From NCBI RefSeq assembly GCF_900105065.1, contig NZ_LT629749.1:4650001-4714000 (forward strand): DNA of 64,000 bases, written 5' to 3'. The notes below the pieces were generated by a model. It made no database searches and had not been told where the DNA came from. It worked only from the letters and a program-made list of their open reading frames with translations. The stretch comes from Friedmanniella luteola (GTDB taxonomy: Bacteria; Actinomycetota; Actinomycetes; Propionibacteriales; Propionibacteriaceae). Position 1 is the stretch's first letter, and every line of letters starts with the position of its first letter. Shown piece by piece: positions 8,502 to 17,757 of this stretch. The position numbers and the translations under genes were made by a program.

Positions 8502-8801
8502 ATGGAGGACGAGGCGGAGGCCGGCCTGTACCGGGCGCTGGCCGACCCGACCCGGCGTCTCCTGCTCGACGAGCTGCGCGAGCGCGACGACCAGTCGCTG
8601 TTCGAGCTGTGCACCCGGCTGGCCGTGGTGCACCAGGTCACCTCGTCCCGGCAGGCGGTGTCCCAGCACCTCGCGGTGCTGGAGGCGGCGGGTCTGGTGC
8701 GGACGCGGCGGAGCGGGCGGACCAAGCTGCACACGCTCTCCACCGCACCCCTGCGCGCCGTCCTGGAGCGCTGGCCGCTGCCCACCGAGGAGACCCCATG
8801 A
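8502..8801 (+). CDS. ArsR-family transcriptional repressor
   Basis: A 99-residue winged-helix regulator: LYRALADPTRRLLLDELRERDDQSLFELC, then the recognition helix region TSSRQAVSQHLAVLEAAGLVRTRRSGRTKLHTL. It lacks a Cys-rich metal site, so it belongs with the non-metal ArsR members (SdpR or glyoxalase-linked type). The operator palindrome at 8471-8488 lies inside its own promoter, which predicts autorepression. Its stop overlaps the start of the next gene by 4 bases (ATGA), so the VOC protein shares its control. Start taken at the ATG at 8502, which coincides with the predicted transcription start; the in-frame ATG at 8484 lies inside the operator. Confidence 0.92.
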   Translation: MEDEAEAGLYRALADPTRRLLLDELRERDDQSLFELCTRLAVVHQVTSSRQAVSQHLAVLEAAGLVRTRRSGRTKLHTLSTAPLRAVLERWPLPTEETP

Positions 8802-9235
8802 CCACCGAACCCGCCCCGCGGATCGTCCTGACCAGCATCCACGTCGACGACCAGGCCCGTGCCCGGGCCTTCTACACCGACGTGCTGGGCTTCCGGCTCA
8901 AGCACGACCTCCCGCTGGGCGAGCACCGCTGGCTGACCGTCGTGAGCGCGCAGGACCCCGACGGCGTCGAGCTGCTGCTGGAGCCCGACGACCACCCGGC
9001 GGCCCGGGCCTACCAGGCCGCGCTGACGGCGGACGGCATCCCGAGCGGCTCCTTCGCCGTCGACGACGTGCGGGCCGTCGTGGCCGTGCTCGAGGCGCGC
9101 GGCGTGCGGGTGGTCCAGCCACCCACGGAGATGGGCCCGGTCGTCACCGCCGTCATCGACGACACCTGCGGGAACCTGCTGCAGCTGACGGCGCCGTCGG
9201 CGCTCGCTCCGCTCACCCGCGGAGAGGGCTCCTAG
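8798..9235 (+). CDS. VOC (glyoxalase/dioxygenase) family protein
   Basis: A 145-residue single VOC domain protein with the beta-alpha-beta-beta-beta pattern: IVLTSIHVDDQARARAFYTDVLGFRLKHDLPLGEHRWLTVV, then a second half with FAVDDVRAVVAVLEARGVRVVQPPTEMGPVVTAVIDDTCGNLLQL. Metal ligands of the usual His/Glu type are possible at His in SIHV and Glu in ELLLE. The arrangement arsR-VOC with a 4-base overlap is common in actinomycetes and points to a small inducible detoxification or resistance unit. The substrate is not recognisable. Confidence 0.87.
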   Translation: MTTEPAPRIVLTSIHVDDQARARAFYTDVLGFRLKHDLPLGEHRWLTVVSAQDPDGVELLLEPDDHPAARAYQAALTADGIPSGSFAVDDVRAVVAVLEARGVRVVQPPTEMGPVVTAVIDDTCGNLLQLTAPSALAPLTRGEGS

Positions 9236-9289
9236 CCTCCGGCGTGGGCCGGGGGCAGCGTCGGCGGCTCCTCCCGGGGATCGAGCCCG

Positions 9290-10088
<799 letters not shown>

Positions 10089-10114
<26 letters not shown>

Positions 10115-10970
10115 GCTCCCTCGAGATGAAGAACAGGAAGCCGAGGACCGCGACGGCCACCGCCCAGACGGCCGAGGTGACCCACATCGACAGGTCGGGC
10201 ACCCGGCCCTCCTGGATGGCGTCGGAGTAGCCCCCGAGCATCGAGTACATCGGGTTGATCTGGATCAGGGTGAGCATCCAGCGCGGGAAGTCGCTGTTGA
10301 AGATCGCCTCCGGGAGCCAGAGCACGGGCGACAGGTACATCCAGAGCCGGACGAAGAAGGGCAGGAAGCTCGAGGTGTCGCGGAAGTAGATCTGCAGCGT
10401 GGAGAAGAACGCGGCCATGCCCATCCCGAACAGGATCATCGTCACCAGGAAGTAGCCACCCAGCAGCATCTGCCAGCTCCACTGGTCGCGGAGGAAGAGC
10501 ACGTGGAAGAAGAGGTAGACGGGGATCGTCGGCAGGAACCGGAAGAACGCGGTGCGCACCGCCGAGAGCGGGATCAGCAGGCGGGGGAAGGCGGTGTTGA
10601 TCAGCAGCCGGCCCGATGTCGTGACCGACGTCGCGCCCGAGGTGATCGAGGTCGAGACGAGGTTGAACGCGAACAGCCCGAGGGTGAGGTGGGTGAAGAA
10701 GGCCGGGTCGTGCCGACCGCGGATGATCGTCACCAGCAGGTAGTAGACGGCCGCCGTCAGCAGCGGGTTCAGCACCAGCCAGGCCTGGCCGAAGAAGGTG
10801 GAGACGTTGGCGCTGCGCATCGTGGCGCGGCTCATCTCGGCGGCGAACTCCCGGCGGTGCCACAGCTCGCGGAAGTACGGGACGAGCGGGGGCAGCCCGG
10901 CACGGTGCGGGCCGTAGCGGTGGTAGACCGGCTCGAACTCCGTCTCGTTGTCCCGGGTGGGCGCCGTCAT
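10089..10970 (-). CDS. Polysaccharide/teichoic acid ABC exporter, permease subunit (Wzm/TagG type)
   Basis: A 293-residue ABC-2 type permease with six predicted membrane segments. The N-terminal cytoplasmic part has YFRELWHRREFAAEMSRATMRSANVSTFFGQAWLVLNPLL, the hallmark start of Wzm/TagG proteins. The later region contains FFVRLWMYLSPVLWLPEAIF and IQINPMYSMLGGYSDAIQEG. It is the first gene of a two-gene operon with the ATPase. The 473 bases upstream (10971-11443) separate it from the divergent secreted phosphoesterase. Confidence 0.92.
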
Positions 10971-11245
10971 GGCCGCACCGTCTCCATTCCGACTCCTGCT
11001 CGTCCGTGGTCACGACCGTCGGTCCGGGTCCGTGTGGCGTCCGGGGCCGGCTCCCGGCTGCCCGATCTGGGTGGACAGTCTGCCACGAGCCCGACCTCCG
11101 GCCCGCTCAGCCGGGACGCCCGCGCGCGGTGCCGGCGCGGCGACGGACCGGGCACGCCCAGCGACCACCACCTCACGCGCTCACCCTAGGCCCGGGGACC
11201 GCCGGCGGCCCGGCACGCCCGTCGAGGGGGCCCGGGTCGTCCACC

Positions 11246-11383
11246 GGGACCGAAGTCCCGTCCCCGGACGCCTTTCGTCACCGGGGCGGGGAGGGCCTTC
11301 GGGCACACCCCGCGCGGTTCCGCAGGCGAAGGTCCCGACTCCGCTCCCGCCCGTAGCGGTGCCCGCCCGCGCCTTCCTAGGGT
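11246..11383 (+). promoter_or_regulatory. Candidate DosR-like box and -10 element upstream of the secreted phosphoesterase
   Basis: Part of a 473-base gap (10971-11443) without a gene. At 11246-11259 GGGACCGAAGTCCC fits GGGAC-N4-GTCCC, the core of the DosR/DevR dormancy-regulator site of mycobacteria. Weaker relatives occur at 11293-11306 (GGGCCTTCGG core) and 11323-11336 (a GTCCC half-site). A possible -10 (TAGGGT, 11378-11383) lies about 60 bases before the ATG at 11444. Binding by a NarL-type regulator is inference. I see nothing recognisable in 10971-11240. Confidence 0.4.
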
Positions 11384-11443
11384 CGTGGTCACTCGGGGTT
11401 CGACCAGGAAATCCACCACCTTCCAACGATCCCGAGGTGCACC

Positions 11444-12913
11444 ATGAAGTCGATCAAGATCATCGGAGCGGCCGGTGCCAGCATCGCCCTGCTGGCCGGC
11501 GCCGGTGTCCAGGCGGCCTCGGCGGCCTCACCCACCTGCTCGGCGCTGGACGACCCCATCTACCAGGTCGTGAACCCGAAGGTCGGTTCGAGCCTGCTGA
11601 CCCCGTGGGCCGGCGAGGTCACCAAGGCGGCGAAGCACGGCTTCACCGCCGACCGCGGCGTCGTCTTCTACGGCTCCACCGTCAAGGCCGCCGGCCTGGT
11701 CGGCGTGCACCGCCTGTACAACGCCAAGACCCAGGACTTCCTCTTCTCCATCAGCAGCACCGAGATCGGGTCCGCCGTCAGCGCGAAGGGCTACGTCGAC
11801 CAGGGCACCAGCTTCTACGTCTCGCCGACCGGCGCGACCGGCTGCCGGGTGGGCATGCCGCGGCTGGTGAAGGGCACCCAGCACCGGGTCGCCACGCTGA
11901 CCGGCGAGAGCGCCACCATGACGAAGGCCGGCTGGACCCTCGAGGGGGTCCGCTTCTACGTCGCCACGAAGGGCGCCGACCCGGCCGCACCCGAGACCCC
12001 GGCCCCGACGCCCACGCCGACCCCCACGCCCTCCAGCCCCGCCGCGTCCGCCGGTCCGTTCCAGTTCGCGGTCGTGCCCGACACCCAGCTCGAGGTGCTC
12101 AAGGCCGGTGACGCCCGGATGAAGGCGCGCAACCAGTGGCTGGTCAACCAGAAGGTGGCCTTCGTCGCCCAGACCGGCGACCTCGTGAACTGGGACACCG
12201 ACGCCCACGAGCAGTACGACCGCGCGAAGGTCGGGATGGGCGTGCTGACCGCCAACCAGACCCCGTACACGGTCGCCGTCGGCAACCACGACTCGATGGC
12301 CACCGGCGTCGGCGGCAGCGCCCGGCCGGGGAAGACCTGGGAGCTGGTCCGGGACACCCGGACGCTGAACCACTACTTCTCCGCCGAGGACTTCGGCAAC
12401 GTGGCCGGCGCGTTCGAGCCCGGCAAGATCGACAACGTCTACGCGACCTACCAGGCCGGCGGCAAGAAGTTCATGGTCCTCACGCTCGAGTTCGCGCCCC
12501 GCAAGGCCGCCGTCGCCTGGGCCCGCTCCGTCGTGGCCAGCCACCCCGACCACAACGTCATCATCTCCACGCACTTCTACCTCAACGGGAACAACACCAT
12601 CTCCACCAGCAACGGTGGCTACGGCGACGCGTCCGGCAAGTACGTCTTCGACAACCTGGTCAGCCAGTACCCGAACATCAAGATGGTCTTCTCCGGCCAC
12701 GTGGGCTACGCCGCCAAGGCCCGGGTCGACACCGGCAAGGCCGGCAACAAGGTCTACTCCTTCCTGACCACCTTCCACGAGGGCACCACCAACCCGGTCC
12801 GGATGCTCAGCGTGGACACCACGAAGGGGACGGTCTCCAGCACGATCTACGCCCCCTTCGACAACAAGACCTGGCACGCCTACGACCAGACCGTCGCCGT
12901 CGACTTCGTCTGA
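11444..12913 (+). CDS. Secreted metallophosphoesterase with N-terminal DUF5648-like domain
   Basis: A 489-residue exported protein. Residues 1-28 are a Sec signal peptide (KSIKIIGAAGASIALLAGAGVQAASA). Residues 30-180 resemble the DUF5648-type module found on secreted actinobacterial proteins (VHRLYNAKTQDFLFSIS, FYVSPTGATGCRV). A Pro/Thr linker (PAPTPTPTPTPSSP) leads to a calcineurin-like phosphoesterase domain with VVPDTQ, QTGDLVNW, VGNHDS, ISTHFYLNG and SGHVGY, which supply the metal-binding Asp, Asn and His residues. It probably acts outside the cell on phosphate esters. Upstream DNA carries a DosR-like box, and a strong hairpin terminator follows. Substrate unknown. Confidence 0.85.
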   Translation: MKSIKIIGAAGASIALLAGAGVQAASAASPTCSALDDPIYQVVNPKVGSSLLTPWAGEVTKAAKHGFTADRGVVFYGSTVKAAGLVGVHRLYNAKTQDFLFSISSTEIGSAVSAKGYVDQGTSFYVSPTGATGCRVGMPRLVKGTQHRVATLTGESATMTKAGWTLEGVRFYVATKGADPAAPETPAPTPTPTPTPSSPAASAGPFQFAVVPDTQLEVLKAGDARMKARNQWLVNQKVAFVAQTGDLVNWDTDAHEQYDRAKVGMGVLTANQTPYTVAVGNHDSMATGVGGSARPGKTWELVRDTRTLNHYFSAEDFGNVAGAFEPGKIDNVYATYQAGGKKFMVLTLEFAPRKAAVAWARSVVASHPDHNVIISTHFYLNGNNTISTSNGGYGDASGKYVFDNLVSQYPNIKMVFSGHVGYAAKARVDTGKAGNKVYSFLTTFHEGTTNPVRMLSVDTTKGTVSSTIYAPFDNKTWHAYDQTVAVDFV

Positions 12914-12991
12914 CCCCGTCCCCCGACCCGGCGGTCAACGCGCCGCAGTCCTCCCTCCCGATCGGGGGAGAGGGGAGACCGCCGGGCAGGA

Positions 12992-13026
12992 GCAGCACGG
13001 CGGGCCACCCGGCCCGCCGTTGCTGC
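12992..13026 (+). terminator. Strong hairpin terminator after the phosphoesterase
   Basis: Arms 12992-13006 (GCAGCACGGCGGGCC) and 13011-13026 pair along 15 bases with one bulged T and a 4-base loop. No T-run follows, which is usual for high-GC actinomycetes. It lies 79 bases after the phosphoesterase stop and before the ABC exporter start. Confidence 0.75.
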
Positions 13027-13107
13027 GTCCCGGGGGTGCGCGCTGCTGACCTAGGCTCGGCGCATGAGGCACCAGGCCCGTCGCACCACCGCTCCGGCAC
13101 GCCGCCC

Positions 13108-15126
13108 GTGACCACGGCCCCCGCACCCACCGCCCCGGCCACGGCCACCCCACCGGCCCCGGACGACCGGGTGCTCTCCCGGATCGCCGGGCTTCTCGCG
13201 CCGTACAAGGCGAAGATGCTGCTGGTCGCGGTGGCGGTGGTCACCGCGGCGGTGCTGACCTCGGTCGCCCCCTTCCTCACCCGGGCCGTCTTCGACGACG
13301 CGCTCTTCCGGGTGGACGGCGGACCGGCCGACCTCCGGCTGCTGGCGTGGCTGGTCGCCGGGCTGTGCGTGATCCCGGTGCTGAGCGCGCTGATCGGCAT
13401 CGGCCAGAACCTGCTGACCGCGACCATCGGCAACTCGGCGATGGCCGACCTCCGCAGCACCCTCTTCGCCCACCTGCAGAAGATGGAGCTCGCCTTCTTC
13501 ACCGCGACCAGGACGGGCGCCATCCAGTCCCGGCTGGCCAACGACGTCAGCGGCGTCCGGACGGTGCTGACCGACACCGCGACGACGATCCTGCAGAACT
13601 CGGTCACCGTCATCTCGGCGTTCATCGCGATGGTCCTGCTGTCCTGGGAGCTGACGGTCCTGACGCTGGTGCTGATGCCGCTGTTCGTCGTCCTCCAGGT
13701 CCGGGTGGGCCGGCGGCGCCAGCGGCTGGCGCGCCGCACCCAGGAGTCGCTGTCGGAGATGACGGCGATCACGGAGGAGTCGCTCTCGGTCTCGGGCATC
13801 CTGCTGGCCAAGGTGTTCAACCGGGCCGACTCCGAGGTGGCCCGCTACCGCGAGGAGAACCGGCGGCAGACGCGGCTGCAGGTCGAGCAGGCCATGACCG
13901 GCCGGGCGTTCTTCGCGCTGGTGCAGACCTTCTTCGCGATCACCCCGGCGCTGATCTACCTGGTCGCCGGGTTCATGATCACCGGTCGGCTGGGCGGCGG
14001 GTCCGGGCTGACCGCCGGCACCCTCGTCGCGTTCACCACCCTGCAGGCGCGGCTGCAGATGCCGCTCATCCAGCTCATGCGGGTGACGCTGGACGTGCAG
14101 ACCTCGCTGGCCCTGTTCCGGCGGATCTTCGAGTACCTCGACCTCGTGCCCGCCGTCCAGGAACGGGCCGGGGCCCGCGACCTGCCCGGGGGCGCGGAGG
14201 GTGGCTCGGTGGAGTTCCGCGACGTCTGGTTCCGCTACCCGGAGCCGCGCGAGCTGACCGGCGGCCGCGCCGGCGCGGCGCGCTTCGCCCGGCCCGAGGC
14301 GGTCGTGGACCCGGAGGCGCCCGTGGAGCCCGAGCGGCCCGCGGGGGACGGCTGGACCCTGCGCCACCTCAGCCTCACGGTCCGGCCCGGGCAGCTGGCC
14401 GCGATCGTCGGCCCGTCCGGGTCGGGCAAGACGACGATGACCTACCTGGTGCCGCGCTTCTACGACGTGAGCGAGGGCGCGGTGCTCGTGGACGGCGTCG
14501 ACGTGCGGGACGCCACCATGAACTCCCTGGCCGAGGCCGTCGGGATGGTCACCCAGGAGCCGTACCTGTTCCACGGCACCATCTACGACAACATCGCGTA
14601 CGCCCGGCCCGACGCGACCGAGGCGGAGATCCACCAGGCGGCGCGCGACGCCAACATCCACGAGCGGATCATGAGCTTCGACGACGGCTACGAGACCATC
14701 ACCGGCGAGCGGGGCTACCGGCTCTCCGGCGGGGAGAAGCAGCGGCTCGCCATCGCGCGGGTGTTCCTGATGAACCCGCGGGTGCTGATCCTGGACGAGG
14801 CGACCTCAGCGCTGGACACCGAGACGGAGCGGCTGGTGCAGGACGCCCTCGAGCGGGCCACCCGCGGCCGGACCACGATCGCCATCGCCCACCGGCTCTC
14901 GACCATCCAGAACGCCGACGTCATCTTCGGCCTCGAGGACGGGGTGCTGGTGGAGCAGGGCAGCCACGCCGAGCTGCTGGCCCGCGGCGGGCTGTACGCC
15001 CGGCTCTACACCGAGCAGTTCAGCGGCGGCGCCGTCGAGGCCCGCTTCGCCGACGGCGTCCTGTTCAGCGACGGCAGCACGGTCTGCGACGGCCGCGGCC
15101 GTCAGCGGGCCGACGTCAGCCTCTGA
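13108..15126 (+). CDS. ABC exporter, fused membrane and ATPase domains (half-transporter)
   Basis: A 672-residue type IV ABC exporter. The membrane domain spans about residues 20-330 with six helices (first ones KAKMLLVAVAVVTAAVLTSVAPFLTRAVFDD and LAWLVAGLCVIPVLSALIGIG). The ATPase part has Walker A GPSGSGKTTMT, Q-loop TQEPYLFHGTIYDNIAYARP, signature LSGGEKQRLAIAR, Walker B VLILDEATSALD and the switch IAHRLSTI. An unusual insert of about 45 residues (ELTGGRAGAARFARPEAVVD and on) interrupts the start of the ATPase domain between FRYPEPR and GWTLRHLSL. No partner gene is adjacent, so a homodimer is likely. I take the GTG at 13108 as the start, since earlier codons lie within a hairpin. A REP-like palindrome follows the stop. 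Substrate unknown. Confidence 0.9.
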   Translation: MTTAPAPTAPATATPPAPDDRVLSRIAGLLAPYKAKMLLVAVAVVTAAVLTSVAPFLTRAVFDDALFRVDGGPADLRLLAWLVAGLCVIPVLSALIGIGQNLLTATIGNSAMADLRSTLFAHLQKMELAFFTATRTGAIQSRLANDVSGVRTVLTDTATTILQNSVTVISAFIAMVLLSWELTVLTLVLMPLFVVLQVRVGRRRQRLARRTQESLSEMTAITEESLSVSGILLAKVFNRADSEVARYREENRRQTRLQVEQAMTGRAFFALVQTFFAITPALIYLVAGFMITGRLGGGSGLTAGTLVAFTTLQARLQMPLIQLMRVTLDVQTSLALFRRIFEYLDLVPAVQERAGARDLPGGAEGGSVEFRDVWFRYPEPRELTGGRAGAARFARPEAVVDPEAPVEPERPAGDGWTLRHLSLTVRPGQLAAIVGPSGSGKTTMTYLVPRFYDVSEGAVLVDGVDVRDATMNSLAEAVGMVTQEPYLFHGTIYDNIAYARPDATEAEIHQAARDANIHERIMSFDDGYETITGERGYRLSGGEKQRLAIARVFLMNPRVLILDEATSALDTETERLVQDALERATRGRTTIAIAHRLSTIQNADVIFGLEDGVLVEQGSHAELLARGGLYARLYTEQFSGGAVEARFADGVLFSDGSTVCDGRGRQRADVSL

Positions 15127-15142
15127 GCAGACCGCGGCCTGG

Positions 15143-15167
15143 GCCTGTCGAAGGCCCTTCGACAGGC
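15143..15167. repeat. REP-like palindrome (CCTTCGACAGGC family)
   Basis: Arms GCCTGTCGAAGG (15143-15154) and CCTTCGACAGGC (15156-15167) form a perfect 12-base inverted repeat around one base. The sequence CTTCGACAGGCTC recurs at 42264-42276, and its complement GAGCCTGTCGAAG at 38793-38805. It sits between convergent genes (ABC exporter and oxidoreductase) and may serve as a bidirectional terminator. Confidence 0.8.
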
Positions 15168-15264
15168 TCAGGGGAGCGGCAGCTCCGCGCGCGGTGCGAC
15201 GAGGCTCCCGGGCGTGGGCCGAGGACAGCGGACCGGCGAGCTGTGGCGTTGCTGGACCCGACGA

Positions 15265-16362
15265 TCAGGCGGCGCGGACGTCGTCCCACGTGCCCCGCGC
15301 GTAGGCGGCCGGGTAGGGCGCCTCGCGCCAGGTCAGCCCCAGCTCCGCGGCGGCCCGGAGCGGCCAGGACGGCTCGCGCAGGGCGGCGCGGGCCAGCAGC
15401 ACGGAGTCGGCCTGGCCGGAGGCCAGCACCTCCTCGGCCTGCTGCGGGGTGGTGATGAGGCCGACGGCGCCGGTCGGGACGCCCGCCTGGCTGCGGACGG
15501 CCGCGGAGAACGGCAGCTGGTAGCCCGGGCCGACCGGGATGTCGGCGGTCACGTTGCCGCCGGTGGAGACGTCGACCAGGTCGACGCCCCGGTCCTTGAG
15601 CACCCCGGCGAGCCGGACCGAGTCGTCGCCGTCCCAGCCGCCCTCGGTCCAGTCGGTGGCGGAGATCCGCACGAACAGCGGCTTGCCGTCGGGCCAGACG
15701 GCGCGGACCGCGTCGACGACCTCGAGCAGCAGCCGGGTGCGGCCGGCGAAGCCGCCGCCGTAGCCGTCGGTGCGGGTGTTGGACAGCGGCGAGAGGAACT
15801 GGTGCAGCAGGTAGCCGTGGGCCGCGTGCACCTCGACGACGTCGAAGCCGGCCTCGTCGGCCCGGCGGGCGGCGTCGGCGAAGGCCGTGACGACGCCGGG
15901 CAGGTCCGCGGTCGTGAGGGCGCGGGGGGCGGAGTAGCCGGGGAACGCGTCCGTGCCCGGGCCGACGGAGGTCCAGCCGCCCTCGTCCTCGGCGACGGTG
16001 CCGGTGGGCTCGCCCGGGAAGCCGCGGTAGGTGGAGGCCTTGCGCCCGGCGTGCGCCAGCTGCACGCCGATCGTCGAGCCCTGGGCGTGCACGAAGTCCA
16101 CGACGGGGGCCCACGCGTCCCGCTGCTCGTCGTTCCAGAGCCCGGTGTCCTGCGGGCTGATCCGGCCCTCGGGCACGACGGCGGTGGCCTCGGTGATGAT
16201 CAGACCGAACCCGCCCTGGGCTCGCGAGCCGAGGTGAACGAGGTGCCAGTCGGTGGGCACGCCGTCCTCGGCCAGCACGGAGTACTGGCACATCGGTGCC
16301 AGCCAGACGCGGTTGGGGATCGTGAGGTCACGCAGGGTCAGGGGGGTGAAGAGCGCGGGCAT
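15265..16362 (-). CDS. NADH:flavin oxidoreductase, old yellow enzyme (YqjM-like)
   Basis: A 365-residue FMN-dependent ene-reductase of the OYE family, thermophilic-like YqjM subclass. The N-terminus LFTPLTLRDLTIPNRVWLAPMCQYS carries the Cys that tunes the flavin in that subclass. GVQLAHAGRKAST, FDVVEVHAAHGYLLHQFLSPLSNTRTDGYGG and the C-terminal QADSVLLARAALREPSWPL match the fold, with the substrate-binding His pair in AHAGR and HAAHGY. It reduces activated C=C bonds of enones with NAD(P)H; the physiological substrate is open. I place the start at the ATG at 16362 because upstream codons do not resemble the family. Confidence 0.92.
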   Translation of the reverse strand: MPALFTPLTLRDLTIPNRVWLAPMCQYSVLAEDGVPTDWHLVHLGSRAQGGFGLIITEATAVVPEGRISPQDTGLWNDEQRDAWAPVVDFVHAQGSTIGVQLAHAGRKASTYRGFPGEPTGTVAEDEGGWTSVGPGTDAFPGYSAPRALTTADLPGVVTAFADAARRADEAGFDVVEVHAAHGYLLHQFLSPLSNTRTDGYGGGFAGRTRLLLEVVDAVRAVWPDGKPLFVRISATDWTEGGWDGDDSVRLAGVLKDRGVDLVDVSTGGNVTADIPVGPGYQLPFSAAVRSQAGVPTGAVGLITTPQQAEEVLASGQADSVLLARAALREPSWPLRAAAELGLTWREAPYPAAYARGTWDDVRAA

Positions 16363-16445
16363 GTCCAGGGCAACCGGGCGGGACCAGGCCCGATTCCGCA
16401 CCGTCGGCGTGCGCTCGGTCACACGGGTCGCCTAGCCTCGCCGCC

Positions 16446-17015
16446 ATGACCTGCCGAGCCCTGCTGCTGACCGGCACCGTCGGGGTGGGTAAGACCACCA
16501 CGGCCGACGCGGTGGGGGACCGGCTGCGGGAGCAGGGGGTGCCGCACGCGGTCGTCGACCTCGACGAGCTGCGCCGCTGCTGGCCGGCCCCGGCCGGCGA
16601 CCCCTTCCACACCGCCCTCGAGCTGAGGAACCTGGCGGCGGTCGCGCGCGCCTACCGGGCGGCCGGCGCGGTGCGGCTGGTGCTGGCCGGCGTGGCCGAG
16701 AGCCGCGACGACCGGGAGCGCTACGCCGGGGCGCTGGGCGTCCCCCTGCAGGTGGTGCGGCTGCTCGGCGCCGCCGCCGTCGTCGAACCCCGGCTGCGGG
16801 CGCGGCACTCCGACGACCCGGAGGGGCTCGCCTGGCACCTGCACCGGCGGGGCGAGCTGGACGCCGTGCTGGACGCGGCCGCCGTCGCCGACGCCGACGT
16901 GCGGGTGGACGGGCTGTCCCGGGGCGCCGTGGCCGACGCGGTGCTGCGGGCGGCGGGCTGGGTCGCACAGAAATGTGCTCCGTCAGCGGACGGGTTTGAC
17001 GTTTCACGCGCTTGA
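16446..17015 (+). CDS. P-loop NTPase / small-molecule kinase-like protein
   Basis: A 189-residue protein that begins with a Walker A loop, LLLTGTVGVGKTTTADAVGDRLREQG, followed by VVDLDELRR, a layout shared by adenylylsulfate-kinase-like and chloramphenicol-phosphotransferase-like proteins. A VRLVLAGVAES strand follows, and no other cofactor or membrane signal is visible. It could phosphorylate a small molecule; the substrate is not recognisable. It is divergent from the oxidoreductase and 52 bases ahead of the response regulator. Confidence 0.75.
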   Translation: MTCRALLLTGTVGVGKTTTADAVGDRLREQGVPHAVVDLDELRRCWPAPAGDPFHTALELRNLAAVARAYRAAGAVRLVLAGVAESRDDRERYAGALGVPLQVVRLLGAAAVVEPRLRARHSDDPEGLAWHLHRRGELDAVLDAAAVADADVRVDGLSRGAVADAVLRAAGWVAQKCAPSADGFDVSRA

Positions 17016-17067
17016 CAGCGCCACCCGGCCTATCGTGGCTCCACCACGACGTTCTCCGGGGGGACAG

Positions 17068-17757
17068 ATGTCGAACGGTGGCAACACTGATGGGGCGGCG
17101 CTGACGGCGCCCCGACCGAGCGAGGTCCGGGACGAGACCACGGTGCTGGTGGTGGACGACCACCAGTGCTTCAGCGATCTGCTGACGGCCGCGCTCGCGG
17201 CCGTCCCGGGCTTCCGCTGCCTGGGCACGGCCTCGTCCGCGGCCGAGGGGGTCGAGCTGGCCGGCCGGTTGAGGCCCGACGTCGTCGTCATGGACATCCA
17301 GATGCCGGGCACCGACGGCCTGGCCGCCACCCGCCGGCTGCGGCAGGCGAGCCCGGCGACCGCCGTCGCCGTCGTCACCGCGCACACCGACGCCGAGTGG
17401 GTGGCGCGTGCCGCGCAGGCCGGCGCCTCGGCCTTCATCCCCAAGGGGGGCACGCTCGCCGAGATGGTCGACCTGCTGCGCAGTGCCCGGCCGGGCCGCA
17501 TGGTGGTGGCGCCGTCGCTCCGCCGGACCGCGCCGGTATCCACCGCGGCCGGGGCGCCGGACGCGCTGACCGCCCGTGAGCTCGAGGTGCTGGGCTACAT
17601 CGGCCAGGGCCTGCAGGCCAAGAGCGTGGCCCGGGTGATGGGGATCAGCGTGCACACCTGCCGGGGCTACATCAAGACCGTCTACGCGAAGCTCCACGTG
17701 AGCAGCCGGATCGAGGCCGTCAACCGCGCCCGCCAGCTGCAGCTCCTCGACTCGTGA
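17068..17757 (+). CDS. NarL/LuxR-type response regulator
   Basis: A 229-residue regulator. Its receiver domain (about 17-135) has the acidic pair in VVDDHQCF, the phospho-acceptor Asp in VVVMDIQMPGTDGL, Thr in VTAH and Lys in IPKGG. A LuxR-type helix-turn-helix domain (about 165-222) follows: LTARELEVLGYIGQGLQAKSVARVMGISVHTCRGYIKTVYAKL. The histidine kinase starts within its stop codon (GTGA overlap), so it is a cognate pair. It is closely related to the regulator at 26149: both share ASAAEGV-like, VVMDIQMP and RAAQAGASAF stretches, which suggests duplication inside this cluster. Probable targets are the copper/oxidase genes downstream. Confidence 0.93.
   Translation: MSNGGNTDGAALTAPRPSEVRDETTVLVVDDHQCFSDLLTAALAAVPGFRCLGTASSAAEGVELAGRLRPDVVVMDIQMPGTDGLAATRRLRQASPATAVAVVTAHTDAEWVARAAQAGASAFIPKGGTLAEMVDLLRSARPGRMVVAPSLRRTAPVSTAAGAPDALTARELEVLGYIGQGLQAKSVARVMGISVHTCRGYIKTVYAKLHVSSRIEAVNRARQLQLLDS

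Noticed and set aside
12136-13107. Upstream extension of the ABC exporter frame
   Set aside because: It runs through the phosphoesterase gene in another frame and across the terminator hairpin; the exporter starts at 13108.
17012-17036. TTGACA (17012-17017) with TATCGT (17031-17036) as a promoter for the regulator-kinase pair
   Set aside because: The spacer is only 13 bases; no acceptable -10 lies at 16-19 bases, so I did not list it.
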